From an uncultured Thermoguttaceae bacterium (lineage in GTDB: Bacteria > Planctomycetota > Planctomycetia > Pirellulales > Thermoguttaceae), in the NCBI GenBank assembly GCA_938042245.1, contig CALIRO010000042.1, forward strand, positions 1-64,000: 64,000 nucleotides of DNA. Reading direction: 5' to 3'. The stretch's first letter is position 1. The number at the start of each line of letters is the position of its first letter. The notes beneath the pieces were generated by a model. It saw nothing but the letters and a program-made list of their open reading frames with translations, was not told the origin of the DNA and made no database searches. Both the position numbers and the translations under genes were made by a program. This document shows positions 1-9,676 of this stretch, piece after piece.

Positions 1-90
1 CGCAATCACCACCAAAAGTTCCACCAAGGTGAAACCAGCGAAACTCCCTCTCCCAACAATCCCGCTTCTTTGATGCTCGGTATGGTTCAT
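1..90 (-). CDS. DUF1559 pseudopilin-like protein, N-terminal fragment
   Basis: The first 30 codons of a gene that runs off the left edge. The start ATG is at 90 and the reading ends with the prepilin motif GFTLVELLVVIA. This is the type II secretion/type IV pilin cleavage and methylation signal, with the +5 Glu present. The same N-terminus opens the two complete DUF1559 proteins in this window (14255-15253 and 44780-45790), so the family call is by analogy; the DUF1559 body lies outside the window. The product would be membrane-anchored through the hydrophobic helix and processed by a prepilin peptidase. Confidence 0.75.
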   Translation of the reverse strand, partial: MNHTEHQRSGIVGRGSFAGFTLVELLVVIA

Positions 91-523
91 ACGATTTCCT
101 CTCCCCGCTTACCAAACCAAATCCATCCACTACCCTCAGCCACATCTCTTACATCGAAACGATCACCCTTCCTTGCCGCCGACTCAGGGAAGCGGCTGGT
201 TCGACCACTCTTTAGTTTTTGTCATTGTCGGCTAAATGAGAATCGAGAATCCTATAAGGTTGCTCCCTTACTTTCCGGCAGATGGCGCACATACGCGTCT
301 GCCGGTCAATATCTGTGGAGCCCTGCTTGCGCAGGCACGACAAGAAGGATTTCTCCATTTGGTGAAAGGGGTTCCGAATGCACAAACCTGCCAAAAAGCC
401 TTTCTAGTATTTTTGATTGTCTTTCTCTGGCTGGCCAAAGTCAAGCAAAAGGCGGATAGGACGTCCGCGCTCCAGGGGAACGGAAGCAGCGAAGGATTGC
501 CGCTGCCTGGTCTTGGGCGCCGG
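91..523. other. Intergenic region with one repeat fragment
   Basis: No convincing gene. It separates the start of the left-edge DUF1559 gene from the end of the TPR gene, so it should carry the DUF1559 promoter. Positions 318-336 hold an imperfect palindrome (GAGCCCTGC, TTGC, GCAGGC) that resembles the dispersed repeats at 38.9-39.3 kb. Short open frames here are not supported by a ribosome-binding site or a recognisable product. Confidence 0.5.
318..336. repeat. Dispersed palindromic repeat fragment (IPAKAGI-type)
   Basis: The left arm GAGCCCTGC is identical to the left arm of the perfect hairpin at 39215-39236; the right arm GCAGGC is degenerate here. Flanking sequence on the minus strand would read SCLRKQGST, similar to the FLRKRES-like reading of this repeat class. 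A lone decayed copy is the likely explanation. Confidence 0.4.
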
Positions 524-3406
524 TCAGTTTCCTTTTTGGCACTGGGCCTTCAGGCGTCGGAACTGTTGGGCCAATTCCGGCCCGCCCATGCTTGGATATA
601 GGATTTCCAATCGGCGGATGCGTTCCAGGGCCTGCTCCGGCCGATTCAATCGGCACTCCGCCGCCGAGATGCCGTATTGCGCCCGGAACCAAAGGGGGCT
701 GCCCAACGGGGCATGTCGGCTGATTTCTTGCCATTTGGCTAGCCCCTCCTCGATGAGGGCCGTCTGGGGTTGCTGCACACAAAACTGTGCATATGCCTCT
801 TGGATGCGGGAATCTTTTGGGTATTGTTTGGCGGCGGCCCGGAAGGCGGCCAGAGCCTCCGCCGTTTGCCCCGCATCGGTTAAGGCCTGCGCTTGGATCC
901 GGACCAGGGTTCGCCGAACCGCTTCGCCCAACCGTTCCGATTGATTCTGGAGCAATTGGATCGTCTGCAACTGCAACTTGGCTACGGTAGGGCGCACCTC
1001 CGGCCCACCGCTGGCGATCAACCGGCCCAGCCCCTCCAAAAGGACCAGAAGGATTTCTGGGTTGCCTGGCCCGACCTGTTGGAGCACTTGGATGGCCTGT
1101 TCGGTTCGGCCCGAGGCCGCCAAACAATACACCCATAGAATCCGGGCGTCCGATTTCCACTGCTCATCGGCGTCCGGGGATGCGTGCAAGGCAGCGGCCA
1201 GGAGCGGCTCGGCTTGCTGGTAGCCTTTAGGTGTAAAATCCAGCCAGATCCGTGCTGCCGCCAACACCGCCGCCCGCTGCGCCGGACTCCAGCGTTCCGG
1301 CAGTCGGCCCTCCGGGCCTAGGATCACCGATTCAAACCATCCGGCTGCCTCCTGCGCACGGGCTGCTACGAGTTTGCCGGCCGCCTTCTCCTCGGCCAAC
1401 CACTGGGCATACACCCGACCTGCCGACTCCACCGCCTGGACAAAGTCCGGATCCGAAGGGCTGATCTGGCAATAGGCTTGCACTGCCCCAGCCCAATCCC
1501 GGCGCAGTTCTGCCAATCGACCGGCCAAGTGCCGAATTCGATCTGTGCTCGGATGCTGGGGCCACCGGCGCCGATGCTCGGCCAAAAGCTGGCCGTATTC
1601 CTCCAAGGCCGACGCCGAACCCGCCTTGGCCAACTGCGCAGCATGGTGAATGGCTAGTTCGTGCGCCTTCGGCGCATCGGGGTGGTCCGGCCACTGATAG
1701 GCCAACTGGCGGTAGCGTGCTAGGGCTTCGGCATGGTGGCCCTGCTGATGATGGATCGTAGCCGCTAGAAACCCGGCCTGAAACGCTCCCTGGCTGTCGT
1801 TGCCTTCCTGGGCCGCTTTCTGCGCCCGGTCATAGGCGTCGATCGCCTCCTGGAGTTTGCCGCTGCGGTAAAATCCCTCAGCTGCCCGGAGCAAGGTGGC
1901 TACATGGTGGGTTTCCGGCGCCCGGCCCAATCGGCCCGCCAAAAGGACTTCGCCCCGCCGCATCCAGTACGGCCCATACTGCTGGCCCAAAAGCCGAACT
2001 TGGCCAGAAGCCCGCTGATAGAGCCTGTCGGCCTGTTGGGCATCCTGCGCCTTTTGGGCCGCCTCCCACTGAGACAGATAGGTTTCCAAAACGGCCAGGT
2101 CCAATTCGGCGGATCGGAGAGCCTGTTGGCGAAGCTGCTCGGCCAGCCCAGCCGCCTCGGAAAGTTTCCCCTCCGCCAAAAGCACCCGAATTCGCTCCGC
2201 CTGTGCCCGGGCTAGCACCTCCGGGGGCGGCTGAAGCTCAGCCAACTGGTTTAACCTCTGCTCCGCCTCCTCCCACCGCCCCAAAAGCCGAAGACACACC
2301 ACCTGATCCACCCGGGCCTTCCAAACCAGAGGATGATCCGCCTGAAGACCGGCCGTCCAATCCAACAGTTTCAACGCTTGCAGCAGACCGTCAGAGCGGT
2401 CGGCACTGCCAGCCGGGTACGTCTGCGCCTGGTTCCGATAGGCCCTGGCCAACTCATATCGAATGGTCTCGGCCATGGCCTCCCAGTGGGCCGCCGGAGG
2501 AAGGTCTTCCTCAGCAGCACGAACCGCTCGGCCCGGTCCGGAGACCGATTGCCGACGCATCTGTTCGACCATCGGCAAAAGCTCTTCCAATCGGCGGATG
2601 GCCTGCCGAAGCTGGCGCCGGGCTTCCTCCAGTGCCTCCAGCCCAGCCTCAGTGAGTTCCGCCTCTTGCCGGGCCAATTCCCCCCGGGCCAACAGGTTCA
2701 ATGCCTCCTGCAACCGCACCTGAACGGCCCATGGACTTTGGGGATTCTGCTGGACGAAAGTTTCCAAAGGCTTTTGGGCCTGATCCCAAAGCGGGGTCCG
2801 CTCAGCAGGCGGAGCAGCAAGAGCGTTCTCCGCTAATGTAATCGAAAGTTCAATGCTCATCTCCGCCCGCCGCGCCGCCGACAAATCCTTCTGCTCCAAA
2901 ACCCGCCGACAATAGCGTTCGGCCAACTGGTACAAGCCCCGCTGGCGCAAAGCAGCCAAAAACCGACCGTCTTCACTTCCCCTCGGCAGGCTGGCCGTCT
3001 GGCCCGCCTCTGCTAGCAGTGCGCCCGTCCCATCCGGATCGGCTGAAAGCGTGCCCGTCCCAGTTACCCATCTGCCCTCTGTGCTTTGCAACAGACAGAT
3101 AGGGGTGATACGTTTTCCACCGGCATCAGGAGCCGCCTCGTCCGCCTCAGCTGCCAGCCAGTAGGTTCTGCCCACCCCCATTCCTTCTGGCCTCAGCGAA
3201 AGAGGGACAGGGCTAGGAAAACCCCCCCCGGCTGCAGCCGAGCTTTCCCACTCTCGTTCCAGCTTACCCGTGGGGGTAAAGTTCGGCTCCTCTAAAAGCA
3301 TTCCACCAACCAATCCAGCCCTCCCAACAGGCAATAAAACAACCCCTAGCATTCCCAAAAAGCACACCGCACGCACGGGGAGTTTTCCAAGCTCGGGCTT
3401 TTTCAT
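524..3406 (-). CDS. Large TPR-repeat exported protein
   Basis: A 960-residue protein with an N-terminal hydrophobic stretch (about residues 13-36, signal peptide or anchor). A low-complexity Ala/Gly/Pro region follows, then a long alpha-helical array rich in TPR-like pairs (A..Y..A...Q patterns such as LQEAIDAYDRAQKAA and HAEALARYRQLAYQWP), continuing to the C-terminus. No catalytic motif is visible. Its start overlaps the stop of the upstream TPR gene by 4 bases (ATGA), so the two are almost certainly translationally coupled, and that gene in turn overlaps a vWA gene. It probably acts as a periplasmic or membrane-associated scaffold. TPR identity is certain in kind; the function is unknown. 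Confidence 0.85.
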   Translation of the reverse strand: MKKPELGKLPVRAVCFLGMLGVVLLPVGRAGLVGGMLLEEPNFTPTGKLEREWESSAAAGGGFPSPVPLSLRPEGMGVGRTYWLAAEADEAAPDAGGKRITPICLLQSTEGRWVTGTGTLSADPDGTGALLAEAGQTASLPRGSEDGRFLAALRQRGLYQLAERYCRRVLEQKDLSAARRAEMSIELSITLAENALAAPPAERTPLWDQAQKPLETFVQQNPQSPWAVQVRLQEALNLLARGELARQEAELTEAGLEALEEARRQLRQAIRRLEELLPMVEQMRRQSVSGPGRAVRAAEEDLPPAAHWEAMAETIRYELARAYRNQAQTYPAGSADRSDGLLQALKLLDWTAGLQADHPLVWKARVDQVVCLRLLGRWEEAEQRLNQLAELQPPPEVLARAQAERIRVLLAEGKLSEAAGLAEQLRQQALRSAELDLAVLETYLSQWEAAQKAQDAQQADRLYQRASGQVRLLGQQYGPYWMRRGEVLLAGRLGRAPETHHVATLLRAAEGFYRSGKLQEAIDAYDRAQKAAQEGNDSQGAFQAGFLAATIHHQQGHHAEALARYRQLAYQWPDHPDAPKAHELAIHHAAQLAKAGSASALEEYGQLLAEHRRRWPQHPSTDRIRHLAGRLAELRRDWAGAVQAYCQISPSDPDFVQAVESAGRVYAQWLAEEKAAGKLVAARAQEAAGWFESVILGPEGRLPERWSPAQRAAVLAAARIWLDFTPKGYQQAEPLLAAALHASPDADEQWKSDARILWVYCLAASGRTEQAIQVLQQVGPGNPEILLVLLEGLGRLIASGGPEVRPTVAKLQLQTIQLLQNQSERLGEAVRRTLVRIQAQALTDAGQTAEALAAFRAAAKQYPKDSRIQEAYAQFCVQQPQTALIEEGLAKWQEISRHAPLGSPLWFRAQYGISAAECRLNRPEQALERIRRLEILYPSMGGPELAQQFRRLKAQCQKGN

Positions 3407-4767
3407 GATGTGGGGGAGGACGCCTTTTGTTGCAATTCTTGGAGCCGTTGGGTGGCTTCAGCGGCCGAAGGGGTATCCGGATAGGTATGCAAAAGTTCCT
3501 GATAGAGGCGGGCAGCATGTTCGGTTTGGCCGAGCCGCTGTAGTGCTGCCCCAGCCTCCACCATCGCCCGGGCGGCCAATGGCCGGGGCCGACCGTAAAG
3601 CATCGGAATCCGCAGCCAAGCCAACGCCGCCTCTTCCCACCGCCCTTGCTGCGCATAGGCCCGGCCCAGGACATAATAGGGCCCGGCCCGCAGTCCAGAG
3701 GGCAACTTCTGAATGGTCCGCTCCCAGGCCTCCAATTGGGCGGGTTCCGGTTGCATGATGGTCCGCCAGGTTTGGGCTAGGGCTAAGAGGGAGATCCGTT
3801 GGTCTTGGTGATGAACAAGTGTATTTAATCTCTCCCATGCCGCCGCCCGCTCTGGACCAGAAAGCAAATGGCTAGCACCCAAAAGCACTGCCGCCGGCGA
3901 TTGCTCCGGGTCCTGAGCCAACCATTGCCTGGCCTGACGTTCCAACCCGGCATCCGGCGCCGCCGGCGCCCAAGCCAACGGAATGACCTCCCAATAGGGC
4001 GTGTGCGGATCGCTTTGTAGGAGCAGCAAAAACGTCTCCCCAGCAGCAGCCGTCTGACCAGTATCCTCATAACAGACCACCATCCGCGCCAAGATCTCCC
4101 GCCGCACCCACCGGCGCGGTTCCTCCTGAATGGCCTTTCGATAGAGGTTCAGGGCCTCGGCCAATCGCCCTTGCCGAAACCGCTGTTCGGCCTGCTGGTG
4201 CACCGGGCCGTATGAAGTCTGTGCCCGGAGGACCTTTTGACCTGGGATTTTCTGCTCCCGGCCATCAGACAGACGTACAACCAGCCACTGGCCGGTATAG
4301 TCCACGATCTGCCCAGTCAGCCGTGCCCGAGCAGTCCCGGAACCAGTAGGATCCCACTCCACCATATCCTGCGGGGGCGTATGATGAACATCAGTCTCTT
4401 GAAAGATTGGCTGAGCCTGGATCACCTGACGGTCTAACCACCCAATACTCAGCCCCGCCGCTAACCCTAGCGCCACCCGTCCTGGCAAACCCCTAGGGGC
4501 CGTAGGAACCATCCTGGAGGTTAGCAGGATATTCCATCCGAGTCCCCCGATGCATACCAGAAAAATCCAAGAAGATAGGAAAGCCAACCCAGGGGGGAAA
4601 TTTTCTTTGTGCTTGGCAGTCCCCCTCACCCGAGCAGCCTCCGGCTGGCCGGCCTTTCCCACGGAGGGGATAGGCAATTTCTGTCCACCATCCCAAATGC
4701 GGCTCCTTAAAGCCAGTTTCTTGCCCTTAGGGCGATTGGCCCAGCCGGGTAATATCCACATAGCCAT
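3403..4767 (-). CDS. TPR-repeat protein with membrane segment
   Basis: Up to 454 residues. A hydrophobic segment lies at about 80-105 (FLSSWIFLVCIGGLGW) and a second weaker one follows. A region about 165-185 (TGQIVDYTGQWLVVRLSDGR) looks like a small beta domain, then TPR units run to the end (RQGRLAEALNLYRKAI, AARLYQELLHTYPDTP). The start is uncertain: the ATG at 4767 overlaps the vWA gene by 41 bases. An internal Met (MVPTAPRGLPG) about 115 residues in would leave a signal-peptide-like start, but no good ribosome-binding site marks either. It sits between the vWA gene and the 960-residue TPR gene in one operon. Function unknown; vWA-plus-TPR operons recall the BatA/BatB-type arrangement. 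Confidence 0.75.
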   Translation of the reverse strand: MAMWILPGWANRPKGKKLALRSRIWDGGQKLPIPSVGKAGQPEAARVRGTAKHKENFPPGLAFLSSWIFLVCIGGLGWNILLTSRMVPTAPRGLPGRVALGLAAGLSIGWLDRQVIQAQPIFQETDVHHTPPQDMVEWDPTGSGTARARLTGQIVDYTGQWLVVRLSDGREQKIPGQKVLRAQTSYGPVHQQAEQRFRQGRLAEALNLYRKAIQEEPRRWVRREILARMVVCYEDTGQTAAAGETFLLLLQSDPHTPYWEVIPLAWAPAAPDAGLERQARQWLAQDPEQSPAAVLLGASHLLSGPERAAAWERLNTLVHHQDQRISLLALAQTWRTIMQPEPAQLEAWERTIQKLPSGLRAGPYYVLGRAYAQQGRWEEAALAWLRIPMLYGRPRPLAARAMVEAGAALQRLGQTEHAARLYQELLHTYPDTPSAAEATQRLQELQQKASSPTS

Positions 4768-5818
4768 AATTTCCTTGGGTCATCTGGGCTAAACGGGCCA
4801 AAAAGCTGGGCGGGCCAGAGCGGGGACCCATACCGAACTCAATGGCGTGAATCGGAATACCTGCTGCCCGCCGGCAGATCATCTCCAATTGGCTGTCCGA
4901 TAGCTTCGGGTCATCCGCATCGGTGAGGAAAAAGATGCAATCCGGCCGAAGCCGAATCGCCGCCAGCAAGGCCTCTTCATGCCGAGTGCCGCCGTCGGGA
5001 GTAATCGAACGGATCCATTTTTTGGCCCGCTCCTTGTTCTGAGGGGTGGCCAGCGGCAACCGGCCTGGATCTCCGGATGGATTAAAAATCCATTGCCGAT
5101 CGTTATAGAAGATGATCTGGAACTGATGGATGGGCTGGAGGCGGTCGATGCTGGCCAAAAGTTCCGCTTTGGCCGCCTCCAACGGACTCAGTCCGCCGGA
5201 ACCTTCCATGCTGGCAGATCGGTCAAACACATACACAAAGCGAGTACCCTCTCCTTCGACGTTAAAGACCTGGGTGCGGCCTTTGCCGGAGGGGACACCC
5301 CGAGTGCCGCCCGCTGAAGGACCTTTGGCAGCTTGCCCAGCATGCCCGAGGCCGCCTTCCAGAGCCTGAAGGCCCACCATGCTCGTAGCCGGGCTGGGCA
5401 AGGCCGGCGTCGGATCCGGCGGCGAGCGAAAGGCCAACGCCTCGGCCAAACTCAGCTCGCCTGCCAAAGAACTGGCCGTGGCCGGAGCCAACGATTCAGA
5501 AGATTGATCCTCATAATAATTCCTGCCGTCGTCCGTAGGCGCCATGGTACCCTGAAGAGTAAGGGTCCGAGCCCCGGCACCCTTTGGCTGCCAGGAAAGG
5601 GCCAGCAGAATCAATAGCACCAGATGCACAATCATCGAAACCAGCCAACTGGGCACTTGCTGGTCCCAGAAGGTACTCCTTGGCCGGGGTTCTTCCACCG
5701 GTGGGACCAGCAAGAGCGGCCGCACTTGGGCATTCCCCCCTGAGGAGGGAGTCAGAAACCTGGCTCGCCCTACAGAAGAGGGGGGCGGGGGGGGTATTGG
5801 AAGAGGTTTTCCCGGCAT
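4727..5818 (-). CDS. Membrane-anchored von Willebrand factor A domain protein
   Basis: 363 residues. A proline-rich N-terminus precedes one membrane helix (about 58-78, VSMIVHLVLLILLAL). A linker of about 100 residues follows, then a vWA domain beginning near FVYVFDRSASM. DRSAS is the DxSxS MIDAS motif; the later Thr and Asp positions can be matched to PDGGTR and FFLTDADDP. The domain would bind a divalent metal and a protein partner on the periplasmic side. First gene of a three-gene operon with two TPR proteins, all overlapping. No clear Shine-Dalgarno precedes the ATG at 5818. Confidence 0.85.
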   Translation of the reverse strand: MPGKPLPIPPPPPSSVGRARFLTPSSGGNAQVRPLLLVPPVEEPRPRSTFWDQQVPSWLVSMIVHLVLLILLALSWQPKGAGARTLTLQGTMAPTDDGRNYYEDQSSESLAPATASSLAGELSLAEALAFRSPPDPTPALPSPATSMVGLQALEGGLGHAGQAAKGPSAGGTRGVPSGKGRTQVFNVEGEGTRFVYVFDRSASMEGSGGLSPLEAAKAELLASIDRLQPIHQFQIIFYNDRQWIFNPSGDPGRLPLATPQNKERAKKWIRSITPDGGTRHEEALLAAIRLRPDCIFFLTDADDPKLSDSQLEMICRRAAGIPIHAIEFGMGPRSGPPSFLARLAQMTQGNYGYVDITRLGQSP

Positions 5819-6131
5819 AATTGGCCCAATGATTCGAGCTTCCCACCCAATGGTGGGGGTCCAAACCCTTTCTCTAACCCGTATCTTTCTTTATAATACA
5901 GCAGAACTGGCCTGGTTTGGGAGATCGAACCCAAAAAAACTACCCAAAGGATTTGGTCTCGCCCACCGGATTCCCCAGGACTGGGGGGATGCCAGTTGCC
6001 AACCCAGGAAAACTCCTAACTGACCCCCCACAATAGTTGCTTTTATATACTACTTAAGTGGTAATTAAAAACCTCCTGCTAACCGAAAAGAGGTCCCCTT
6101 TTCCAGTGGTTGAAAAGTAGGCTTTTTCTCT
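5819..6131. other. Divergent intergenic region
   Basis: Separates the minus-strand vWA operon from the plus-strand deformylase gene, so it should hold promoters for both. An A+T-rich patch at about 6036-6072 (ATATACTACTTAAG, TAATTAAAA) is the best place for them, but no pair of hexamers with correct spacing stands out. No gene is visible. Confidence 0.5.
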
Positions 6132-6770
6132 ATGGACTCGAATGCTTCGTTCCCATCAGTGAGCACGGCCAAGCCCAGGTTGATTCAGCGGATCGTCCAG
6201 TATCCGCATCCTGCGCTTCGGCATCGGGCCAAGCCGCTCCGCCGGGTCGATGTGGAGCTTCGCCAGATGGTGGCCGAGATGCTGGAGCTCATGTACGAGC
6301 GGGATGGAGTGGGTTTGGCGGCCAATCAGGTGGATTTGCCGTATCGGCTTTTTGTGATGAATCCGACCGGGGATCGGGCCCAAAAGGAGCAGGAGTTGGT
6401 GCTGATCAATCCGGAGATTCTTAGCCGAAAGGGGGGTATGGAAGAGAAGCAAGAGGGGTGTCTCAGTTTGCCGGGCATTTATGCTCCGGTACGGCGATCG
6501 ACCAAAATCGTGCTGGCAGCCTATAACTTGCAAGGGCAGGAGGTGCGATATGAGCTGGAGGGATTAGCGGCCCGGGCAGCCCAACATGAAGTGGACCATT
6601 TGGACGGGGTGTTGTTTATCGATCGGCTCAGCCCAGGTGCCTTGGCCGAAATCCGAGAAAAACTCCTCGAATTGGAACAGGAGTTTCAAACGAACCGGCG
6701 ACTGGGATTGATCCCAGACGACAGGCAAATCGCCGCTCGATTGGCCGCCTTAGAAACCCTCCGCACCTAA
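6132..6770 (+). CDS. def: Peptide deformylase
   Basis: Removes the formyl group from the N-terminal Met of new proteins, in the cytoplasm. All three family motifs are present: GVGLAANQ (59-66), EGCLSLPG (108-115, metal ligand C110) and the HEVDH helix (H152 and H156 as metal ligands, E153 catalytic). At 212 residues it is slightly longer than the E. coli enzyme (about 169), with a 20-residue N-terminal lead and a C-terminal tail. The start at 6132 gives the motif spacing expected for the family, though the ribosome-binding site is weak. It is not next to fmt here, unlike in many bacteria. Confidence 0.97.
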   Translation: MDSNASFPSVSTAKPRLIQRIVQYPHPALRHRAKPLRRVDVELRQMVAEMLELMYERDGVGLAANQVDLPYRLFVMNPTGDRAQKEQELVLINPEILSRKGGMEEKQEGCLSLPGIYAPVRRSTKIVLAAYNLQGQEVRYELEGLAARAAQHEVDHLDGVLFIDRLSPGALAEIREKLLELEQEFQTNRRLGLIPDDRQIAARLAALETLRT

Positions 6771-6935
6771 TCCCAGAATGCCTACCGGATTGTAACGAAA
6801 CCGGATGGGAAGGTAATGGGAGCCAATCAAAGTCCACCTGGGCACCCAGGAGGGGCTGAAGCCTCTCTTGGAGGCACTCAGGTTGAGGTTGACCTCCCTT
6901 TTTGGTTTGGGAAATACCCCCTAAGAGGAGGCCCC

Positions 6936-7631
6936 ATGCCTTATACCTACCAGTATCCCCGGCCAGCGGTAACCGTGGATTGTGTGGTCTTTGGGATTTT
7001 GGGGGCGAGGTTGCAAGTGCTCCTGATTCAGCGGGATCGTTCGCCGTTTGCTGGCAGTTGGGCATTGCCGGGAGGGTTTGTCGGTATTGAAGAGCCTTTG
7101 GAGGAGGCGGCCCAACGGGAATTGGCCGAGGAAACCGGTCTCTGCGACATACCGCTGGAACAACTTCATACCTTTGGCCGACCAGGCCGAGACCCCAGAG
7201 GCCGGGTGATTTCGGTGGTTTATTTCGGTTTGGTCCGACTGGAGGGCCTGAGGGTTTGTGCTGGCGACGATGCCCGCCGAGCCAACTGGTTTGCCTGGCC
7301 GGAACTTCCGCCGCTGGCCTTCGATCACGCTGAAATTTTAAAATTGGCTTATCGGCGGTTGGTAGAAAGAGCCTGCTGGGGCCCGATTGGTCGAGAGTTG
7401 CTCCCCAGCCGGTTTTCCTTCCGCCAACTGCACCAGGTGTATGAAGCCATCTTTCAGCGGAAACTGGACGGCCAGAAACTACGTCGGAAATTGGTCCGGC
7501 TTGGGCTTATCCAACCTGTCCCCTCTGAAGAGCGTTCAGGGAACCGGCACCTCCAGCTGTATCGGTTTCAACCGAGAGTATATACCGAGCTGAGCCGGTA
7601 CGGATTCGCTGGGCGAAGGCTTTGCGACTAA
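6936..7631 (+). CDS. NUDIX hydrolase with C-terminal winged helix (NrtR/ADP-ribose pyrophosphatase-like)
   Basis: 231 residues from the ATG at 6936, preceded by AAGAGGAGG; an upstream in-frame ATG at 6816 lacks this and is rejected. The NUDIX box lies at about 46-68 (GGFVGIEEPLEEAAQ then RELAEETGL) and matches GX5EX7REUXEEXGU, so hydrolytic activity on a nucleoside diphosphate compound such as ADP-ribose is plausible. The C-terminal 80 residues (RFSFRQLHQVYEAIFQRKLD onward) match the winged helix seen in NrtR-type regulators of NAD metabolism. With an intact box it may be an enzyme, a regulator or both. No NAD biosynthesis genes lie nearby. Confidence 0.88.
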   Translation: MPYTYQYPRPAVTVDCVVFGILGARLQVLLIQRDRSPFAGSWALPGGFVGIEEPLEEAAQRELAEETGLCDIPLEQLHTFGRPGRDPRGRVISVVYFGLVRLEGLRVCAGDDARRANWFAWPELPPLAFDHAEILKLAYRRLVERACWGPIGRELLPSRFSFRQLHQVYEAIFQRKLDGQKLRRKLVRLGLIQPVPSEERSGNRHLQLYRFQPRVYTELSRYGFAGRRLCD

Positions 7632-7818
7632 AACCCTTTCCCTGGGGAGTGTGGATATTGCGGCTACTGAGCCAGCTTTCCGAGAGGAGAAAGAGTGCTG
7701 GTGGAGGGAGAGAAGCACTGCTAACGAAGGGGAGTAAATGCCTATTTTGGAGGTAATCCGAATACCCCTGATGGCTGAGTTCTCCGGCGAACCCTAGAGG
7801 GCGAGGGGAAACGATTGC

Positions 7819-9348
7819 TCACCCGGCTTGGTGCACGGGTTGTTTGGCAGGGGGTTTTTCACGGGGGTGGAGGCTAGGTTCTGGCTTCCCCGGATCAGGG
7901 TTGGGGCTTTGCGTTTCCCCCGGAGAGATTCCCGAAGGAGTTTCCGGGGGAAGGGAAGCTGAGAGAGCATCCGGGGGGAGGATAGGGAGGGACGATCCCC
8001 TCGGAAAACGGTCACCAGGCAGTCCTGGGGAATCGGGCCAAAGCTTTTTAGCCCGATGGGCTTTGCCAGGGATGGAGTGGGTAGATTCGGCATGGGCCAC
8101 TAGACTGTAGAAGAGGGCTGTGCCGGTTAAAAGGAGGCCCATGAGGATAAACAGAGTCGGATAACTGGGCAGGCCTAGGTCTGGGGCATGATGGATAATC
8201 GCCCCTACCAGGGGGGAGCCGGTCATAGTACCCAAGTCGAAGACGGACATGATCAGCATCGTACCCAGGCCTCGGTGGCGTGGGGGAAACGTTCGGCATC
8301 CGGTAGCCACTACGGTGGGGAACAAGATGGCATGACCGATCCCATAGGTCAGGCCCGGTAGGATCAAGGTCCATTCATTGTGGACCAAGAGGAAGAGGAA
8401 TTGGCTGGCGGCGATGATGGCCAACCCTGCCAGGACTAAGGGAGCCAAGCCAATTTGCTGAGGCCAGCGGCGTGTGAGCACTCGGGTAACCACGGCGGTG
8501 AGCGAATAGAGGGTAAAGAATGCCCCAATTCGGGGGATATTCAGCTCCGCTGCGTAGGTAGCCAAAAACGTGGAAGGCCAACCGATTCCTGCTCCAGCAA
8601 TCAGCGCCACTGCCAAGATAGGCCCGGGCTGATACCGCCGTAATAGATACGCCATCGGCGGCTGCCGATGCCGGTTCGCAACTGGCCGAGTCCCATTGGT
8701 AGCCAGAGCTGCAAACAGCATCGCACTCAGGCCGATCAGTCCGGCCGCCACGAACAGCCGATCTACATGGGCCCTGGTTACCTCCACCCCCCCGGATAGC
8801 CAGTCCCCTACCTGAACGCCCACCACCATTCCCATAAATCCGGCCGTGCCCAACATGCCGATCATCTCGGCCATCTGTTCCACAGGCATCCGGCCGGAGA
8901 CGAAGGTCATGGCTGCGCCAAAGACCCCAGCAACCGCCAAGCAATAAGCAATTCGGAGAAGATAGATGGCCGGGGTGTCCGGTCGGCTAAGGCCCAGATG
9001 GGCAAAACAGATCAAGGAGAAAGCGGCAAGGGAAACCAACCAAATCCGTTTTGGTCCCCGACGGTCGATCCCGCTGCCTAGGGCCAGCCGGGCTGTGAGG
9101 CTCCCGACCATCCCCACCCCAACAATCCATCCCAACTGGTATTCCGTACCCCCTAAAAGTCGAACAAAATCCGCATACCGATACAGGATCGAAACCGCTA
9201 CGGAGATCAAGAAATTGGAAACATAAGCCAGCCAGAAAGCTCGACTGTAGCCCCGGCTCTGCCCCTGGGCATGCTCTATCCCCTGATCCCCCAAGAGAAT
9301 GGATCCCCCGAAGGACCCCTGACCGTTCTTTTTCAATAAGAGGTTCAT
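7819..9348 (-). CDS. Major facilitator superfamily transporter
   Basis: 509 residues from the ATG at 9348. The open frame continues upstream to 9723, but those codons give low-complexity sequence overlapping the LRR gene, so the shorter start is preferred; no strong ribosome-binding site decides it. About twelve hydrophobic helices are visible. A conserved loop with GSGIDRRGPKRIW between helices 2 and 3 matches the MFS motif A (GxxxDRxGRR). The C-terminal 90 residues are hydrophilic, Pro/Ser-rich and probably disordered. Substrate unknown. It lies downstream of the LRR gene on the same strand but 328 bases away. Confidence 0.85.
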   Translation of the reverse strand: MNLLLKKNGQGSFGGSILLGDQGIEHAQGQSRGYSRAFWLAYVSNFLISVAVSILYRYADFVRLLGGTEYQLGWIVGVGMVGSLTARLALGSGIDRRGPKRIWLVSLAAFSLICFAHLGLSRPDTPAIYLLRIAYCLAVAGVFGAAMTFVSGRMPVEQMAEMIGMLGTAGFMGMVVGVQVGDWLSGGVEVTRAHVDRLFVAAGLIGLSAMLFAALATNGTRPVANRHRQPPMAYLLRRYQPGPILAVALIAGAGIGWPSTFLATYAAELNIPRIGAFFTLYSLTAVVTRVLTRRWPQQIGLAPLVLAGLAIIAASQFLFLLVHNEWTLILPGLTYGIGHAILFPTVVATGCRTFPPRHRGLGTMLIMSVFDLGTMTGSPLVGAIIHHAPDLGLPSYPTLFILMGLLLTGTALFYSLVAHAESTHSIPGKAHRAKKLWPDSPGLPGDRFPRGSSLPILPPDALSASLPPETPSGISPGETQSPNPDPGKPEPSLHPREKPPAKQPVHQAG

Positions 9349-9676
9349 ATACACAAAGTCGGCAAATCTTGCAAAAAGATGTATTATTGTAACCAGTGGA
9401 GCACCCCCTGGGTAGGGTCTTTTTTCCCTAAACAACCTCCCTTGGACCAAAGCAGGAGGGCCGAACCGCCACGCCACGAGGCAGAAAGCGAAGCATAGCG
9501 CTAGGGCTCTCAGAAATCGAAGCACAGCAGACGGAATCTGGCCACAGAAGGAAACAGGTTGCAGAGCGGAAATCGAAGGACAACGGCGGAACCCAGAACC
9601 GCCACCGTTAGGCAGCCACCTCCAATGCCCGTCTGCGATAAGCGATAGGCGATCTACACTCCGTGTTCCGGGTCTG
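9349..9676. other. Gap between LRR gene and MFS gene
   Basis: Open on the minus strand as an extension of the MFS frame, but the translated sequence is Arg/Pro/Ser-rich and not membrane-like until about 9400. I treat it as leader sequence with no separate gene. Confidence 0.45.
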
